Shown: positions 17,740-29,960, counted from the first letter of the stretch. The stretch: 64,000 nt of DNA from Commensalibacter oyaizuii (GCF_029953265.1 NZ_JASBAO010000001.1:682001-746000), one strand, 5' to 3'. Program-made: numbers and translations. Notes: a model not told the origin generated them from the sequence alone.

Positions 17740-19686
17740 TCAATGATAGATCAGGAAAGTGGCAAGTACCACCACCAACCCAATTGCCATGGTAAAACTA
17801 TACAAAGCAAAAGACCCATTTTGTGTCCAAGCAACCTTTTTAGCAGATCGGTTGGTTAACCGTGCAAGCGCAACAGGCATTTCTTGTACCACACCTTCAT
17901 CCCCTACTTTCCACAGTGCTTTGGATATGGCGATATATGGACGTACGAAAATGAAATCATATAATTTGTCAAAATACCATGCGTTCAACAAGAATTGATA
18001 CACACCTCGCAAGCTTGAGGCTGCAACAACTGGAATTTTAGGTACAGCAATATAACAAACAAAAGCCACAACAATTCCTAAAATACCCAAAGCCAAAGGT
18101 GCCTTAGCAATCAAAGCTGGGGTATGATGCATTAGGGTCATGATATGGTTACTAGGTGCATTGAAAATGGATCCGTCCCAAAACGCAATTTGATGAACCC
18201 CAATATAATAAGGTGCTAACACAATACCACCAATTGTCGCAGCAACACCCAAAACAGCCATAGGCAATGTCATGATTGGTGAAGATTCATGGGCATGATC
18301 ATGCAATTTCTGATCTTTAGGTTTACCATGAAAAACCAAAAATAAAATACGCCAACTATAAAATGCAGTTAGGAATGCCGTAATCGCAGTCATAACCCAA
18401 GCATAATGCCCGACAGCCGTACCAGACATCCACGCAGCCTCTAAAATTGCGTCTTTTGACCAATATCCAGCAAATGGGAATATCCCTCCCAATGCCAAAC
18501 AACCGATCCACATTAGTACACAGGTTATTGGCAATTTTTTTGCCAAACCACCCATTTTGAACATATTTTGTTCATCATGTAATGCGTGAATCACTGACCC
18601 AGCACCAAGAAACAATAGTGCCTTGAAAAAAGCGTGGGTTGTTAAATGAAACATGGCAACTTGGTACGCACCAACACCAACCGCAACAAACATATAACCC
18701 AATTGGGAACATGTAGAATAAGCAATTGATTTTTTGATATCGGGCTGCGCCAATGCGACAGTTCCTGCAAAAAATGCCGTTGTCCCACCCATTATGGTAA
18801 TAAACATTTTTACGTGCGGAGCTAGTTCAACCAATGGGGACATACGTGCCATCAGGAAAATACCAGCCGTGACCATTGTTGCAGCGTGAATTAACGCAGA
18901 AACTGGGGTGGGGCCTTCCATTGCATCAGGCAACCATACATGCAAAAACAGCTGAGCCGATTTACCCATTGCACCTATAAACAGCAAAAACGCAATTAAT
19001 TCATAAGCTTTGAAATCAAATGTTAGTAAATGATAATGTGTATTGGCTAATTCTGGTATTCTTTGAAAAATATCGTCATAGAAAACAGAACCAGAAAGAA
19101 CGAATAGTAAACAAATACCAACTAAGAAAAATAAATCAGCAATACGATTAACAACAAAGGCTTTAATCGCAGCAGTAACAGCCGCAGGCTTAGTATACCA
19201 ATAACCAATTAGTAAATAACTGGATAAACCCACTGCTTCCCAACCAAAGAATAATTCAATTAGATTATCCGAAGTTATCAGCATAATCATACTGAATGTA
19301 AATAACGAAAGATAAGCAAAGAAACGATAGGTTGGCATGGTTTCATGAGACATATAGCCAATACTATAAATATGAACCAGCAAAGAAACACTTGTCACCA
19401 TGGTCAACATAGCAACTGATAGCATATCTAGCCGTAAAAACCAGCTGACATGGAAATTACCAGCGCGTATCCAGTCAATTACTGGAACAATTTCACTACT
19501 AACACCAGAATTATAGGCGTGTCCTAGAACACACCATGCACTTATAACAGCGATAACCATTCCTAAAATAGAAATGAATTTGGCAAAAGAATCTCCAAGG
19601 ATTCTGCCCAGTAATCCTGCACATAAAAAACCGCCCAACGGGGCAAAAACAGCCGTAACAAATAACGATGATGCTATTGGCGTCAT
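17740..19686 (-). CDS. nuoL: NADH-quinone oxidoreductase subunit L
   Basis: Largest and most distal antiporter-like subunit of complex I. The 648 residues have about 16 membrane helices including the C-terminal lateral helix region (from about 540). Functionally important residues are visible in FFGWEAVGLSSYLLIGYWY (the conserved Glu), GAMGKSAQLFLHVWLPDAM (Lys), SALIHAATMVTAG (His), IAYSTCSQLGYM and FAGYWSKDAILEAAW (Lys-Asp near 410). N- and C-termini look complete, so the neighbouring loss of nuoM has not truncated it. Ribosome binding is weak (GGAAAA just before the ATG), consistent with coupling to nuoK, which ends 7 nt upstream. Confidence 0.97.
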   Translation of the reverse strand: MTPIASSLFVTAVFAPLGGFLCAGLLGRILGDSFAKFISILGMVIAVISAWCVLGHAYNSGVSSEIVPVIDWIRAGNFHVSWFLRLDMLSVAMLTMVTSVSLLVHIYSIGYMSHETMPTYRFFAYLSLFTFSMIMLITSDNLIELFFGWEAVGLSSYLLIGYWYTKPAAVTAAIKAFVVNRIADLFFLVGICLLFVLSGSVFYDDIFQRIPELANTHYHLLTFDFKAYELIAFLLFIGAMGKSAQLFLHVWLPDAMEGPTPVSALIHAATMVTAGIFLMARMSPLVELAPHVKMFITIMGGTTAFFAGTVALAQPDIKKSIAYSTCSQLGYMFVAVGVGAYQVAMFHLTTHAFFKALLFLGAGSVIHALHDEQNMFKMGGLAKKLPITCVLMWIGCLALGGIFPFAGYWSKDAILEAAWMSGTAVGHYAWVMTAITAFLTAFYSWRILFLVFHGKPKDQKLHDHAHESSPIMTLPMAVLGVAATIGGIVLAPYYIGVHQIAFWDGSIFNAPSNHIMTLMHHTPALIAKAPLALGILGIVVAFVCYIAVPKIPVVAASSLRGVYQFLLNAWYFDKLYDFIFVRPYIAISKALWKVGDEGVVQEMPVALARLTNRSAKKVAWTQNGSFALYSFTMAIGLVVVLATFLIYH

Positions 19687-19693
19687 TTTTCCA

Positions 19694-20014
19694 TTATCCC
19701 TTCATCATCGTTGTATCTTGAACTTCGACAGAATGGCGATTTCGATAGTAAACCATTACAATAGCAAGACCAATGGCAGATTCAGCAGCGGCCACGGTCA
19801 AACTAAACATAACCAAAACCTGACCTGTCAAATTTCCAAAAACAGAAGAAAATGCAATTAAATTTAAATTAGCAGATAGCAGCATTAATTCAATTGACAT
19901 CAAAATAACAATTAAATTCTTTCTGCCAGCAAAGATTCCAAACAGACCAATTGTAAACAAAAGCCCACTCACAATCATATAAGGAGCAATGCCAACCGTA
20001 CTCAAAACATTCAT
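19694..20014 (-). CDS. nuoK: NADH-quinone oxidoreductase subunit K
   Basis: Small three-helix membrane subunit of complex I, linking NuoJ/A/H to the antiporter-like subunits. The 106 residues contain two buried glutamates typical of NuoK, in [18 protein letters not shown] and [20 protein letters not shown]. Its ATG overlaps the nuoJ stop (ATGA). Length is normal (E. coli NuoK is about 100 residues). Confidence 0.97.
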   Translation of the reverse strand: MNVLSTVGIAPYMIVSGLLFTIGLFGIFAGRKNLIVILMSIELMLLSANLNLIAFSSVFGNLTGQVLVMFSLTVAAAESAIGLAIVMVYYRNRHSVEVQDTTMMKG

Positions 20015-20745
20015 TTTGACAGCTCCCTTTGTTGTCTTTTTTCTGTAATATCCATTTTATCTCCAGGTTTTGGACCAAATGAATCCTCTTGCGCAACACC
20101 GAAATAGGTTTCTTTTGGTCTAAGGAACCCACCAAGTTCATCAACACCTTTATTTAGTTCAATATTACGCAATTCTAATGTTTGGCTTGGTTCACGCATA
20201 TGCTGACGACCTACATCTTGCCTACGATTATTGGGGCGTTTACGCAAGGTCAGAACAATGGCACCAATCATCGCAACCAATAAAATCAATCCCCCAACTT
20301 GGAATAAGAAAATATAGTGCGTATAAATTAATAATCCTAATCCCTGAGTATTTGGTAATGCTTGTAACACTGGTTGTTGAGCATTTTGCAATACTTGCGG
20401 ATCTACATGCCAATTTAAAGCTATTATTACAAGCTCAACAGCTAAAATAGCAGCAACAACACCCCCAACAAATACGTAACGTTGCATGCCTTCTTTTAAC
20501 TGCACCAAATTGGTTTGCATTGTCATAACTATAAACAAGAACAAAATCATGACCGCACCAGCATAAATGGCGATCAATAAAATGCCCAAGAATTCTGCAC
20601 CAGCTAGTATAAATAATCCTGCAGCATTACAAAAAGCCAAGACCAAAAATAAAGCTGCATGAACAGAGTTTCGGGAACAAACCACCATCACAGCAGAGCC
20701 AAGCAAAATAGCTGCAAAAATATAAAAAAGAATAATTGGCGTCAT
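20011..20745 (-). CDS. nuoJ: NADH-quinone oxidoreductase subunit J
   Basis: Membrane subunit of complex I with five predicted helices in the first 165 residues ([64 protein letters not shown] in landmark form, then two more). The helix with the conserved [15 protein letters not shown]-like pi-bulge is present. A soluble tail of about 70 residues rich in Arg, Glu and Pro follows, making 244 residues; E. coli NuoJ has about 184, and long tails are common in alphaproteobacteria. The tail ends with the overlap into nuoK. A 79-nt gap separates it from nuoI. Confidence 0.95.
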   Translation of the reverse strand: MTPIILFYIFAAILLGSAVMVVCSRNSVHAALFLVLAFCNAAGLFILAGAEFLGILLIAIYAGAVMILFLFIVMTMQTNLVQLKEGMQRYVFVGGVVAAILAVELVIIALNWHVDPQVLQNAQQPVLQALPNTQGLGLLIYTHYIFLFQVGGLILLVAMIGAIVLTLRKRPNNRRQDVGRQHMREPSQTLELRNIELNKGVDELGGFLRPKETYFGVAQEDSFGPKPGDKMDITEKRQQRELSK

Positions 20746-20824
20746 GACCCTATTCCTTGTCTCAGGGCTCTTGAGCCGACTTGCAATAAAAATATTATAT
20801 TCATCATTGTTCTTTTATTCCCGC

Positions 20825-21313
20825 CTACCGATATGGGGCGTCCTGCTCCAACCGATGTGCTAACGCACTTTCCCATTGGTCACCGTTGGATAATAATTTT
20901 TGTTTATTATACATTAACTCTTCACGGGTTTCAGTTGCAAATTCGTAATTCGGTCCTTGGACAATCGCATCAACAGGACATGCCTCCTGACACAACCCAC
21001 AATAGATACATTTCGTCATATCAATGTCATAACGCGTCGTTCTTCTTGAACCATCACTTCTGGCTTCAGACTCAATTGTTATTGCTTCAGCAGGACATGT
21101 AGCCTCACATAGTTTACATGCAATGCATCTTTCTTCGCCGTTGGCATATCGACGCAATGCATGTTCACCACGAAAACGTGGGGATATAGGGCCTTTTTCA
21201 TAAGGATAATTTATAGTTGCCTTAGGTTTAAAGAAGTAACGCAAGGTTATCCCTAAACCTGTTAATAATTCCGATAATAAAAAAGATCGTGCTGTTCTAT
21301 CAATAAATCCCAT
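20825..21313 (-). CDS. nuoI: NADH-quinone oxidoreductase subunit I
   Basis: Ferredoxin-like subunit carrying clusters N6a and N6b in the peripheral arm near the membrane. Two CxxCxxCxxxCP motifs are present: [12 protein letters not shown] and [13 protein letters not shown] start at the ATG at 21313, directly after the nuoH stop, because the GGAGGGG ribosome binding site lies inside the longer frame that begins at 21331. The result is 162 residues, the usual length in alphaproteobacteria and mitochondria (TYKY). [32 protein letters not shown] is the family N-terminus, cited by landmarks only. Confidence 0.96.
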   Translation of the reverse strand: MGFIDRTARSFLLSELLTGLGITLRYFFKPKATINYPYEKGPISPRFRGEHALRRYANGEERCIACKLCEATCPAEAITIESEARSDGSRRTTRYDIDMTKCIYCGLCQEACPVDAIVQGPNYEFATETREELMYNKQKLLSNGDQWESALAHRLEQDAPYR

Positions 21314-21314
21314 T

Positions 21315-22340
21315 TTAACCAGCCCCTCCATAAATACCTATACCCGTGGCCATCATGAATCCTGCGGTTAATACAACCCAAACCAAGGAAAATGGCAAGA
21401 AAACTTTCCATCCAAGACGCATTAACTGGTCATAACGATATCTTGGGAAGGCACTTCTAACCCAAATAAAGCAAAATAAACAAAACAGGATTTTAATAAT
21501 TAACCAAAAAGGCCCAGGAATCCAGGTAAAAGGCATACAGTCGATTGGAGGCAGCCATCCACCTAAAAATAAGATGCTGATAAATGCCGACATCAAAATC
21601 ATATTTCCATATTCAGCCAAGAAGAATAAACCAAAAGCCATGGATGAATATTCAACAAAAAACCCTGCAACCAATTCACTTTCGCCCACAGCAAAATCAA
21701 AAGGTGGACGATTGGTTTCTGCCAAACAGGAAATAAAGAAGATAATAAACATCGGGAACATTGGTAAGAAGAACCAAATGTGACGTTGCGCTAAGACAAT
21801 ATCATTTAAATTTGCACTACCAACCAACAATAAAACCGAAACAATAACCAGCCCCATTGAGACCTCATAAGAGATCATCTGGGCTGTTGCACGCATCGCA
21901 CCCAACAAAGAATATTTTGAATTTGACGCCCAACCAGCCAACAACGTTGCATATATGCTGATTGATGACACTGCCAACAAATATAATACACCGATATTCA
22001 AATTGGCCACTGCCCACCCGTCATTTGCGGGGATAACCACCCATGCAGCCATAGACAGTGTAAATCCAATAACAGGCGCTAAGAAGAAAATGACACGATT
22101 TGCTTTGGCTGGAATAATGGTTTCTTTGAAAATCATTTTCACAGCATCAGCAAATGGTTGTAGCAACCCAAAAGGCCCAACAACGTTGGGTCCTTTACGC
22201 AACATAATTGCAGCCAATACTTTACGTTCAATCCACGTAAGGTAGGCCACACCAATTAACAATGGCACAAGAACGGCAAGCGTTTTTAAAATAATCAAAA
22301 GAACTGAACCAACCATCGTATGATAAAAGAATTGTTCCAC
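21315..22340 (-). CDS. nuoH: NADH-quinone oxidoreductase subunit H
   Basis: Membrane subunit that forms the quinone chamber with NuoB and NuoD. The 341 residues have eight or nine membrane helices. Family motifs are [20 protein letters not shown] near the N-terminus, [45 protein letters not shown] (Glu-rich loop facing the quinone site) and the C-terminal [17 protein letters not shown]. It begins 5 nt after nuoG. No irregularity seen. Confidence 0.97.
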   Translation of the reverse strand: MEQFFYHTMVGSVLLIILKTLAVLVPLLIGVAYLTWIERKVLAAIMLRKGPNVVGPFGLLQPFADAVKMIFKETIIPAKANRVIFFLAPVIGFTLSMAAWVVIPANDGWAVANLNIGVLYLLAVSSISIYATLLAGWASNSKYSLLGAMRATAQMISYEVSMGLVIVSVLLLVGSANLNDIVLAQRHIWFFLPMFPMFIIFFISCLAETNRPPFDFAVGESELVAGFFVEYSSMAFGLFFLAEYGNMILMSAFISILFLGGWLPPIDCMPFTWIPGPFWLIIKILFCLFCFIWVRSAFPRYRYDQLMRLGWKVFLPFSLVWVVLTAGFMMATGIGIYGGAG

Positions 22341-22345
22341 GTCGA

Positions 22346-24409
22346 TTACTCCGCTGCCTCAGCCGAAGATGCATAACGCACCTTTGAGCATTCATTCATT
22401 GTTAAACTTGCCCGGCTAATCACATTTGTCAAGAAATAGTCTGAAATATTACTTTTAAGTCCTTGATTTTCAAACTTTCCTTCAGCAGCGTTAGCTATGC
22501 TAATATCCATTGCATTATGCTGTAAACCAACCTGTGCAAATACTGGATTTATCTTAACCATATAATCTTGCAAAGATTGCAAATCGTGGTAAGGCAAATC
22601 GACAGCTAGTTGCTCTGCAACTTTTTGAATACCAACCCATTCTTCTTTTGCTTCGCCAGGTGGGCAAATGGCGCGGAAACTACGTTGAAGACGCCCCTCG
22701 GTATTCATATAAGATGCTGATTTTTCAGTATATGCTGCTCCTGGCAAAATCACATCTGCACGAGCAGCTGCTTTTTCACCGTGATGCCCTTGATAAATCA
22801 CAAAACATTCAGGATCAAGTTTCGAGATATCTATTTCATCGGCACCTAACAACCATAGAGCATCGACCCCTCCCTTTATCATAGAGAGAGCATCTTTTGA
22901 TTGTGCATCAGGAATAAAACCGAGATCTAATCCAGCAACTCGAGAGGCTGCTTGATGTAAAATGTTGAATCCATTCCAGTCTTCAGAAATTGCACCAACC
23001 TGACCAGCCAATGCCATGGTCTTGGCATAGATTAATTTAGAGTCTACACGGGTCAACGCCCCATGACCCAAAATGATCATTGGACGCTTTGCCGATTTTA
23101 AAACTTCAGCAAATGGATGCTGATCATTTAACAGCTGCTCTATTAATGCGGGGTCTTGTCCTAGTAAGTCCACCTTGTAATTTGGATCATCAGGCAATTC
23201 ACCAATATAAGCAATAGGGAATTGTTCGGTTAAGGATAACCAACGTTTTCGAATGCGGGCATTCAATACAGGGGCTTCATGCCTTGGGAAAGAACCAACG
23301 ACCAATAACGCATCGGCCTGATCGATCCCAGCTATTGACGTATTAAAAACATAATGCCCGCGTTTAGAAACATCATAATACGCACCATCTTGACGACAAT
23401 CCACATTTGTTGATCCCAATGCATTCATTAAATGCTTAAGCGCAGCCATGCTTTCTGCATCGCACAGATCCCCAGCAATTGCACCAAGACGATCACCAGA
23501 AACAGCTTTTAATTTATCAGCAATAAATTGACTTGCTTCCGCCCACGATGCTTCAACCAGCTTACCTGCTTTTTTTATCCAAGGGCGATCCAAACGGCGG
23601 CGTTTTAAACCATCCAAAGAAAAACGTCCTTTATCGGCCAACCAGTCCTCATTAACATCGTCGTTCTTGCGTGGTAAAATCCGCATAATTTCATTACCAC
23701 GTGTTTGCAAAACAATGTTATTTCCAACAGCGTCTAATACATCGATTGCGTCTGTGTTTTTTAATTCCCATGAACGAAAGTGAAACGCTGTTGGTTTGGA
23801 GGTCAACGCCCCAACAGGACAAACGTCAATTAAATTACCTGATAACTCAGATACCAATCCCTGTTCAATAAAAGGGGTAATTTCTAAATTAGTACCACGG
23901 TAAATTCCACCTAACTCAGCAGTGCCTGCAATTTCATTTACAAATCGTACACATCGCGTACATTGAATACAACGCGTCATTACTGTGCGTACTAATGGCC
24001 CCATATATTTATCAACAACAGCGCGTTTATCCTCTTTGAACCGAGAACAATCGTGTCCGTATCCTAAAGCCTGATCTTGAAGGTCACATTCCCCGCCTTG
24101 ATCACAAATTGGGCAATCTAGGGGATGGTTAATTAATAGAAATTCCATCGTGCTACGTCTTGCTGCACGAATTGTTTCTGAATCCGTCGTAACATGCATT
24201 CCATCCATTACAGGATGTGAACATGAAGAAACCAAAGGTTTACGAGCCCCTGTAATTTCGACCATACACATTCTACAATTACCAGCAACAGACAGTTTTT
24301 CATGATAACAAAACCGCGGAATTTCTTTTCCAGCAACTTCACATGCTTGTAAAACGGAAGAGTTATTAGGAACGTCTACAGGAATGCCATCAACAAATAC
24401 TTTTGCCAT
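22346..24409 (-). CDS. nuoG: NADH-quinone oxidoreductase subunit G
   Basis: Large Fe-S subunit of the complex I electron-input module, 687 residues. Cluster-binding motifs in order: the 2Fe-2S site [15 protein letters not shown] (from about 34), the HxxxCxxCxxxxxC cluster in [18 protein letters not shown] (about 95), and the 4Fe-4S site CIQCTRC with [10 protein letters not shown] (about 147-200). The remaining part is the molybdopterin-like domain without molybdenum ligands. The extra N7 cluster motif of E. coli NuoG is not apparent, as expected for the alphaproteobacterial/mitochondrial type. It begins 9 nt after nuoF. Confidence 0.96.
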   Translation of the reverse strand: MAKVFVDGIPVDVPNNSSVLQACEVAGKEIPRFCYHEKLSVAGNCRMCMVEITGARKPLVSSCSHPVMDGMHVTTDSETIRAARRSTMEFLLINHPLDCPICDQGGECDLQDQALGYGHDCSRFKEDKRAVVDKYMGPLVRTVMTRCIQCTRCVRFVNEIAGTAELGGIYRGTNLEITPFIEQGLVSELSGNLIDVCPVGALTSKPTAFHFRSWELKNTDAIDVLDAVGNNIVLQTRGNEIMRILPRKNDDVNEDWLADKGRFSLDGLKRRRLDRPWIKKAGKLVEASWAEASQFIADKLKAVSGDRLGAIAGDLCDAESMAALKHLMNALGSTNVDCRQDGAYYDVSKRGHYVFNTSIAGIDQADALLVVGSFPRHEAPVLNARIRKRWLSLTEQFPIAYIGELPDDPNYKVDLLGQDPALIEQLLNDQHPFAEVLKSAKRPMIILGHGALTRVDSKLIYAKTMALAGQVGAISEDWNGFNILHQAASRVAGLDLGFIPDAQSKDALSMIKGGVDALWLLGADEIDISKLDPECFVIYQGHHGEKAAARADVILPGAAYTEKSASYMNTEGRLQRSFRAICPPGEAKEEWVGIQKVAEQLAVDLPYHDLQSLQDYMVKINPVFAQVGLQHNAMDISIANAAEGKFENQGLKSNISDYFLTNVISRASLTMNECSKVRYASSAEAAE

Positions 24410-24418
24410 AATTCTTAC

Positions 24419-25741
24419 CTAGCCCCCTATTGGTGCATCAACTGGCACCTGAACTTGAGATAATCCACCATGGGCTTTTTTATAATCCATAATTCGTTGC
24501 TCCATCACAGGACGAAAATTCCGAATTAAAGCCTGAACTGGCCAAGCAACAGACATCCCGAACGCACAAATCGTTGTATTTTCAATATTTTTGGTAACAT
24601 CCATTAACATATCAATTTCTTCGATCTCTGCACGCCCTTCCGTCATACGTTTCATTACTTTTAATACCCAGTTTGATCCTTCACGGCATGGTGTGCACTG
24701 GCCACAACTTTCGTGTTTATAAAACTCTGAAATACGGGTGATGGCACGGATAATATCAGTTGATTTATCCATTACAATCATACAAGCCGTCCCTAAACTT
24801 GAACCTGCATCACGCAGACCATCAAAATCCATTATCGCTGTATCACAAGCCTCTTTGTTTAACAAAGGCATAGAGGTTCCCCCAGGTATGATCGCAAGCA
24901 GATTATCCCATCCTCCACGAACACCACCACCATGCTTTTCAACGATTTCTTTTAAAGGCAATCCTAAAGCTTCTTCGAAAACACAAGGTGTGTTTACATG
25001 GCCAGAAATTGCCATTAATTTTGGCCCAGTATTATTTGCACGACCAATACCTGCAAACCATGCAGAACCCCGACGCATAATCGTTGGTGTAACCGAGATA
25101 CTTTCAACATTATTAATCGTAGTGGGGCAACCATATAATCCTTTCCCTGCAGGGAAAGGTGGTTTTAATCGAGGCTGTCCTTTTTTACCCTCTAAACTTT
25201 CCAGCTGAGCTGTTTCTTCGCCACAAATATAAGCCCCAGCACCACGATGAATATAAAAGTCAAAATCCCAACCACTGCCACAAGCATTTTTGCCAATCAA
25301 TCCTGCTTCATATGCTTCATCAATAGCAACCTGTAAACGGTTAGCTTCGTTATAATATTCGCCACGAATGTAGATGTAAGCAGTATGCGCTCCGATTGCA
25401 AAAGCTGCTAATAAAGCCCCTTCAACAATCTTATGTGGTTCATGTCGCATTACCTCGCGATCTTTACAGGTTCCTGGCTCGGACTCATCACCGTTAATAA
25501 CCAAATAATGTGGTAGGGGACCTTCTTTTTTTGGCATAAAGGACCATTTTAATCCAGTCGAGAAGCCTGCGCCCCCCCGCCCTCTAAGACCAGAATCAAT
25601 AATTGTTTTAATAATAGTATCGCGTCCCTGGGCCAAAATATCTTTAGTATTGTCCCAATCACCACGACGACGCGCACCCGCTAATTTCCAATCATCATGG
25701 CCATGCAGGTTTGGAAAAATTCGATCTTTATCACTTAACAT
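24419..25741 (-). CDS. nuoF: NADH-quinone oxidoreductase subunit F
   Basis: NADH-oxidising subunit with FMN and cluster N3. The 440 residues show the FMN/NADH loop [17 protein letters not shown] (about 50-66), [19 protein letters not shown] region, [32 protein letters not shown] and the 4Fe-4S site [12 protein letters not shown] with a later Cys in NTTICAFG. It overlaps the end of nuoE by 11 nt, which implies translational coupling. Length is normal for the family. Confidence 0.97.
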   Translation of the reverse strand: MLSDKDRIFPNLHGHDDWKLAGARRRGDWDNTKDILAQGRDTIIKTIIDSGLRGRGGAGFSTGLKWSFMPKKEGPLPHYLVINGDESEPGTCKDREVMRHEPHKIVEGALLAAFAIGAHTAYIYIRGEYYNEANRLQVAIDEAYEAGLIGKNACGSGWDFDFYIHRGAGAYICGEETAQLESLEGKKGQPRLKPPFPAGKGLYGCPTTINNVESISVTPTIMRRGSAWFAGIGRANNTGPKLMAISGHVNTPCVFEEALGLPLKEIVEKHGGGVRGGWDNLLAIIPGGTSMPLLNKEACDTAIMDFDGLRDAGSSLGTACMIVMDKSTDIIRAITRISEFYKHESCGQCTPCREGSNWVLKVMKRMTEGRAEIEEIDMLMDVTKNIENTTICAFGMSVAWPVQALIRNFRPVMEQRIMDYKKAHGGLSQVQVPVDAPIGG

Positions 25742-26363
25742 CTTCGGCCCCTGTATTTTGTGGAAACTCTTTACCGACAGGTGCAGAATTTAATCGATCA
25801 ATCATCGGACCAGGTTCAGGTTTTTGACCTTGACGTAACAATTCAATCAATTTCAACGTGCTCTCTTCAGTCATATCTTCATAGTAGTCATGATCAACTT
25901 GTAAAATAGGTGCATTTGCACAAGCCCCCAGACACTCAACTTCGGAAAGCGTAAACATTCCATCCGCACTTGTTTGCCCATACTCTGTAATACCTGTTGC
26001 CTTTTTACAAGCAGCAACTACATCATCAGATCCACGCAACCAGCATGGTGTTGTGCCACAAACCTGTAAATGATATTGCCCAATGGGTTCCAAATTAAAC
26101 ATTGTATAAAATGTAGCAATCTCAAACACACGGACAGGAGCAATTTCTAAACGTTTAGCAACCTCAGCCATCGCAACCTTAGGAATCCAAGCACTTTTGG
26201 TTTGTCGTTTCATTTGATTTTGTACGACGTATAATAATGGAATTACGGCACTTGCTTTTCGCGCAGCAGGATATTTTGCTAATATTTTTTCAATTTGCTG
26301 TTCACTTTCTTGATCGAAAGAAAAATCAGCAGGTTGTTTATTTATAGATTTCTCTGACATCAC
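25731..26363 (-). CDS. nuoE: NADH-quinone oxidoreductase subunit E
   Basis: Thioredoxin-fold 2Fe-2S subunit (cluster N1a) that partners NuoF. The 210 residues contain the cluster motif as [10 protein letters not shown] and, about 40 residues later, CLGACANAP. The N-terminal half is the helical bundle ([37 protein letters not shown]). The start may be either of two adjacent ATG codons (26363 or 26360). It follows nuoD after 3 nt and overlaps nuoF. Confidence 0.96.
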   Translation of the reverse strand: MMSEKSINKQPADFSFDQESEQQIEKILAKYPAARKASAVIPLLYVVQNQMKRQTKSAWIPKVAMAEVAKRLEIAPVRVFEIATFYTMFNLEPIGQYHLQVCGTTPCWLRGSDDVVAACKKATGITEYGQTSADGMFTLSEVECLGACANAPILQVDHDYYEDMTEESTLKLIELLRQGQKPEPGPMIDRLNSAPVGKEFPQNTGAEDVK

Positions 26364-26366
26364 GCC

Positions 26367-27617
26367 CTATCTATCCACTTCACCGAAAACCAAATCCAAT
26401 GAACCAATGATCGCAACCATATCAGCCAACATATGACGATGCGACAATTCATCTAATGCTTGTAAATGCGAGAAACCTGTTGGGCGAATTTTACAACGAT
26501 AGGGTTTACTGCCACCATCGGCAACCAAGTAAACTCCAAACTCTCCCTTAGGACTTTCTACTGCGGTATAAGTTGTTCCTGCGGGAACATGAAATCCCTC
26601 ACTATATAATTTAAAGTGATTAATCAATGCTTCCATTGAATGTTTCATATCTTTGCGCTTAGGAGGTGAAATCTTATTACTTTCAACCTTAACAGGCCCA
26701 GGTTTCATCTTATTTAGACATTGCTCAATAATCTTGGCACTTTCGCGCATTTCTATGATCCGGATTAAGTAACGATCATAACAATCACCTTGACGCGCAA
26801 CAGGTACTATAAAATCAACCTTGTCGTAATTATCATAAGGTTGCGAACGGCGCAAATCCCAAGGCACTCCTGAAGCTCTTAGACAAGGACCTGAAAATCC
26901 CCAAGACAAAGCATCCTCGGTTGTACAAACACCAATTCCAACCGTTCTTTGTTTCCAAATACGATTATTCGTTAACAACCCTTCAATGTCATCCACAATT
27001 TTGGGAAAATGTTGAACCCATTTACCAATTTTATCTTCCATCCCATCAGGCATGTCTTTGGCAACGCCTCCATGACGGAAATAATTCGCATGAAAACGTG
27101 CACCAGAAACACCTTCGTAAAATTCCATCAAGCGTTCACGTTCTTCATAAGCCCACAAAGCGGGGGTCATGGCACCGCAATCCAATCCCATTGCGGTTAC
27201 GTTCAATAAATGATTTAATATACGGGTAATTTCCGCAAATAAAACCCTAATCCATTTTCCGCGATCAGGAACCTCAACACGCAATAATTTTTCTGTCGCC
27301 AGAACATAAGCATGTTCTTCGCACATTGGAGAGGCATAATCCAAACGATCGAAATAAGGCAATCCCTTGTGATAGGCCTTGTGTTCAAGTAGTTTCTCGG
27401 TTCCACGATGTAATAAACCGATATGCGGGGTCGCCCGTTTTATAACTTCCCCCTCTAACTCCATAACCACGCGCAACACCCCGTGCGCAGATGGATGTTG
27501 AGGACCAAAATTTAACGTGTGTGTATCACCAGACATTACACGGGCTGTATTCTGTTTGACTTCAGACAATATTGCTTGCGTCTTATCCGTCAATTCTTTT
27601 TCTATAATTTCACTCAT
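26367..27617 (-). CDS. nuoD: NADH-quinone oxidoreductase subunit D
   Basis: Quinone-reactive 49-kDa-type subunit of complex I, related to the large subunit of NiFe hydrogenases. Motifs include [15 protein letters not shown] near residue 40, [30 protein letters not shown] and [16 protein letters not shown], with a C-terminal [10 protein letters not shown] start at the ATG at 27617, which has AGGA 6 nt upstream, rather than the GTG at 27641; this gives 416 residues. nuoC and nuoD are separate genes here, unlike the fused nuoCD of E. coli. It begins 30 nt after nuoC. Confidence 0.96.
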   Translation of the reverse strand: MSEIIEKELTDKTQAILSEVKQNTARVMSGDTHTLNFGPQHPSAHGVLRVVMELEGEVIKRATPHIGLLHRGTEKLLEHKAYHKGLPYFDRLDYASPMCEEHAYVLATEKLLRVEVPDRGKWIRVLFAEITRILNHLLNVTAMGLDCGAMTPALWAYEERERLMEFYEGVSGARFHANYFRHGGVAKDMPDGMEDKIGKWVQHFPKIVDDIEGLLTNNRIWKQRTVGIGVCTTEDALSWGFSGPCLRASGVPWDLRRSQPYDNYDKVDFIVPVARQGDCYDRYLIRIIEMRESAKIIEQCLNKMKPGPVKVESNKISPPKRKDMKHSMEALINHFKLYSEGFHVPAGTTYTAVESPKGEFGVYLVADGGSKPYRCKIRPTGFSHLQALDELSHRHMLADMVAIIGSLDLVFGEVDR

Positions 27618-27647
27618 CAAATATCCTTTTGCCGATTTCACTAATAA

Positions 27648-28313
27648 TTATAAAGAATACGGCTTAATATTTTGACGTCTTTCATGCACTTTTTCGTCAC
27701 CAGGCAGTGTTACCAACCCTTCCCAGGGAGAGTCAAAATCAAAGTCACGCATATCCTGCGTTAAGGTTACAGGCTCGTAAACCACCTTGTTTTGATCAGC
27801 ATCATAGCGAACCTCAACATATCCCGTTAAAGGAAAATCTTTACGCAAAGGATGCCCGTCAAATCCATAATCTGTCAAAATGCGACGTAAATCTGGCTGT
27901 CCCGAGAATAAAACACCATACATATCATAGCATTCACGCTCCCACCAATCCGCACTTTTCCATAATCCTCTAACAGATGGGACAGCTGTCCGTTCATCAG
28001 TTTGAACAACCACACGTATACGTTGATTTAAGGAAACTGATAATAAATTGTAAACTACATCAAAACGTTGCGCACGTTGAGGGTAATCAACCCCACACAA
28101 ATCCATCAATTGTTCATAACGACATATGGGATGTGCTTTTAATAATTTCAACAAATCCATAAGATGGTCAAGCACAACAACGACAACAAGCTCATCTTGC
28201 TCAAATTCTGCTTTTATCACTCCTTTAACAGAAGTCGACAGCATAAACCCAATAGCTTGTAAGCGTGGCATATTCACAGCCACGTTTCTATTATTTTCAC
28301 TTTGATCAACCAC
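27648..28313 (-). CDS. nuoC: NADH-quinone oxidoreductase subunit C
   Basis: 30-kDa-type peripheral subunit of complex I. The 221 residues carry [24 protein letters not shown] near the middle (cited by landmarks), [22 protein letters not shown] and the family hallmark [20 protein letters not shown]. The start is probably the GTG at 28313, which overlaps the nuoB stop; a later ATG (codon 15) is possible. No sign of fusion to nuoD. Confidence 0.94.
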   Translation of the reverse strand: MVDQSENNRNVAVNMPRLQAIGFMLSTSVKGVIKAEFEQDELVVVVVLDHLMDLLKLLKAHPICRYEQLMDLCGVDYPQRAQRFDVVYNLLSVSLNQRIRVVVQTDERTAVPSVRGLWKSADWWERECYDMYGVLFSGQPDLRRILTDYGFDGHPLRKDFPLTGYVEVRYDADQNKVVYEPVTLTQDMRDFDFDSPWEGLVTLPGDEKVHERRQNIKPYSL

Positions 28314-28884
28314 GAATAATTGTCCCTGTCCGTTGAATTTTTTTCTTCAATAACATTATGCCATAAACCAATGCCTCGGCGGTTGGTGGACATCCTGGGA
28401 CATAAACATCCACTGGAACGATACGGTCACATCCCCTTACCACGGAATAAGAATAATGATAATATCCCCCACCATTGGCACATGATCCCATGGATAAAAC
28501 CCAACGGGGTTCAGACATTTGGTCATACAAACGACGCAAAGCAGGAGCCATTTTATTTGTCAACGTCCCAGCAACCAACATAACATCGGCCTGCCTAGGA
28601 GAACCCATTGGCACAACCCCCATACGATCCAAATCATATCGGGGCATATAAGCATGAATCATTTCAACAGCACAACATGCCAAACCAAAGGTCATTGGCC
28701 ACAAACTGCCTGTTCGACCCCAGTTGATTAACTGATCTAATTTGGCAACCACAAATCCTTTATCTGTGATTGCCCCCGCAATTCCTTTAATTACAGCATC
28801 CTGCTCTGACCCTGGTGGCAAAGCGTCCTGATTCCAATATACTTTTTCAAGACCAGAGTTTTCTGTCGTATTCTGACTCATCAC
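28306..28884 (-). CDS. nuoB: NADH-quinone oxidoreductase subunit B
   Basis: Subunit carrying cluster N2, the last Fe-S centre before quinone. The tandem cysteines of N2 are in GLACCAVEM; further ligands are in [11 protein letters not shown] and [11 protein letters not shown]. The 192 residues include an N-terminal extension of about 40 residues of the alphaproteobacterial type. Two ATG codons are adjacent at the start. The stop overlaps the nuoC start. Confidence 0.97.
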   Translation of the reverse strand: MMSQNTTENSGLEKVYWNQDALPPGSEQDAVIKGIAGAITDKGFVVAKLDQLINWGRTGSLWPMTFGLACCAVEMIHAYMPRYDLDRMGVVPMGSPRQADVMLVAGTLTNKMAPALRRLYDQMSEPRWVLSMGSCANGGGYYHYSYSVVRGCDRIVPVDVYVPGCPPTAEALVYGIMLLKKKIQRTGTIIRG

Positions 28885-28946
28885 AATCTCATTCGCAGAT
28901 TAAATCTGTTTACTAATTACGTTCTTACACTTATCAATTTTGTTAA

Positions 28947-29312
28947 TTAATCCCACTCTAATGCACCTTTACACCATTCATAGATAAAGCCAATGGTCAG
29001 CACAACAAGAAAAGCGAGCATTGAAAAGAAACCAAACATTCCAATTTTGGAAAGAGTCAATGCCCATGGGAATAAAAATACCATTTCGAGATCGAATATT
29101 GTAAATAAAATACCAACCAGATAATATCGAACATCAAAAAGTTGGCGCGCATCTTCAAATGCTGGGAAACCGCACTCGTAAGGAGATACTTTTTCAGCAT
29201 AAGGTTTTTGTTTTGCGCAAAATAACGCTGCCCCCAACATGGCACATGCTATGACTAGTGAAATAATTCCAAAAATCAGCACTGGTAAATAATTACCTAA
29301 AATAGCTTGCAT
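28947..29312 (-). CDS. nuoA: NADH-quinone oxidoreductase subunit A
   Basis: Small three-helix membrane subunit that opens the nuo operon. The 121 residues show the conserved loop KVSPYECGFPAF (containing the redox-switch Cys of mitochondrial ND3), FDVRYYLVGILFTIFDLEMVFLFPWA in landmark form, and a C-terminal EWCKGALEWD. Ribosome binding site AAAGAG lies 7 nt before the ATG. The operon promoter should be in the 648-bp gap upstream. Confidence 0.97.
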   Translation of the reverse strand: MQAILGNYLPVLIFGIISLVIACAMLGAALFCAKQKPYAEKVSPYECGFPAFEDARQLFDVRYYLVGILFTIFDLEMVFLFPWALTLSKIGMFGFFSMLAFLVVLTIGFIYEWCKGALEWD

Positions 29313-29960
29313 GAGATAACTCTTTAGCTTCTATAACAATTGAAAACATCAACAAAAAATTGAATATTGATAGTCTTATAACAGAGAACCATATAAATTT
29401 ATACTGCTAATGTGCATTTTTATATACAAGCTTATTAAAAGTTTTCGTCAGCTTTAAGCTATGATACTAAATTACGAACAATTCATATTCAATATTCTAA
29501 GATGATTTGAACAAATGAAGATAAAAGATTGATCTCATTTCTTTTGGTTTACATACATGCCTGCCTGCACACTTTAGAAGCATCAAGAATAGAAAAGACT
29601 TCTATATAATTTACCATTGTGCATCCTGCTAATGGTTAGGTTAAGAAGTTTTAGCATTTCAAGCATAGACTCAGCCCTCCTACCATCACTATGATGCAAA
29701 TATTGATAAATACATAATTACTTCATTTCAAACATATAATATATTCATCTAAATTGCATAAAAAGCGGAAATTTTTATCTTAATCACAATAGAAATGTTT
29801 CCTGAATTTACAAAATCAAGTAATCCAAAATATATTTATAACGCTTTGATAAGATGGATACCCTACCCTAGCCTTTATATAAATAGAGAATATAATTTTT
29901 AGTTTTTAATGATAATGTAAACTTTATTGCGATTTACGACTATAAACCTAAAGATTATAG
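29313..29960. other. 648-bp noncoding gap upstream of nuoA
   Basis: AT-rich stretch between nuoA and the tRNA cluster. I see no convincing reading frame, no tRNA-like fold and no clear factor-independent terminator. It should contain the nuo promoter and the 3' end of the tRNA transcript, but I could not assign a -35/-10 pair with confidence. Confidence 0.5.

Noticed and set aside
20659-21102. 147-codon frame antisense to nuoJ and nuoI
   Set aside because: It covers parts of two certain complex I genes and their gap, and contains no recognisable domain.
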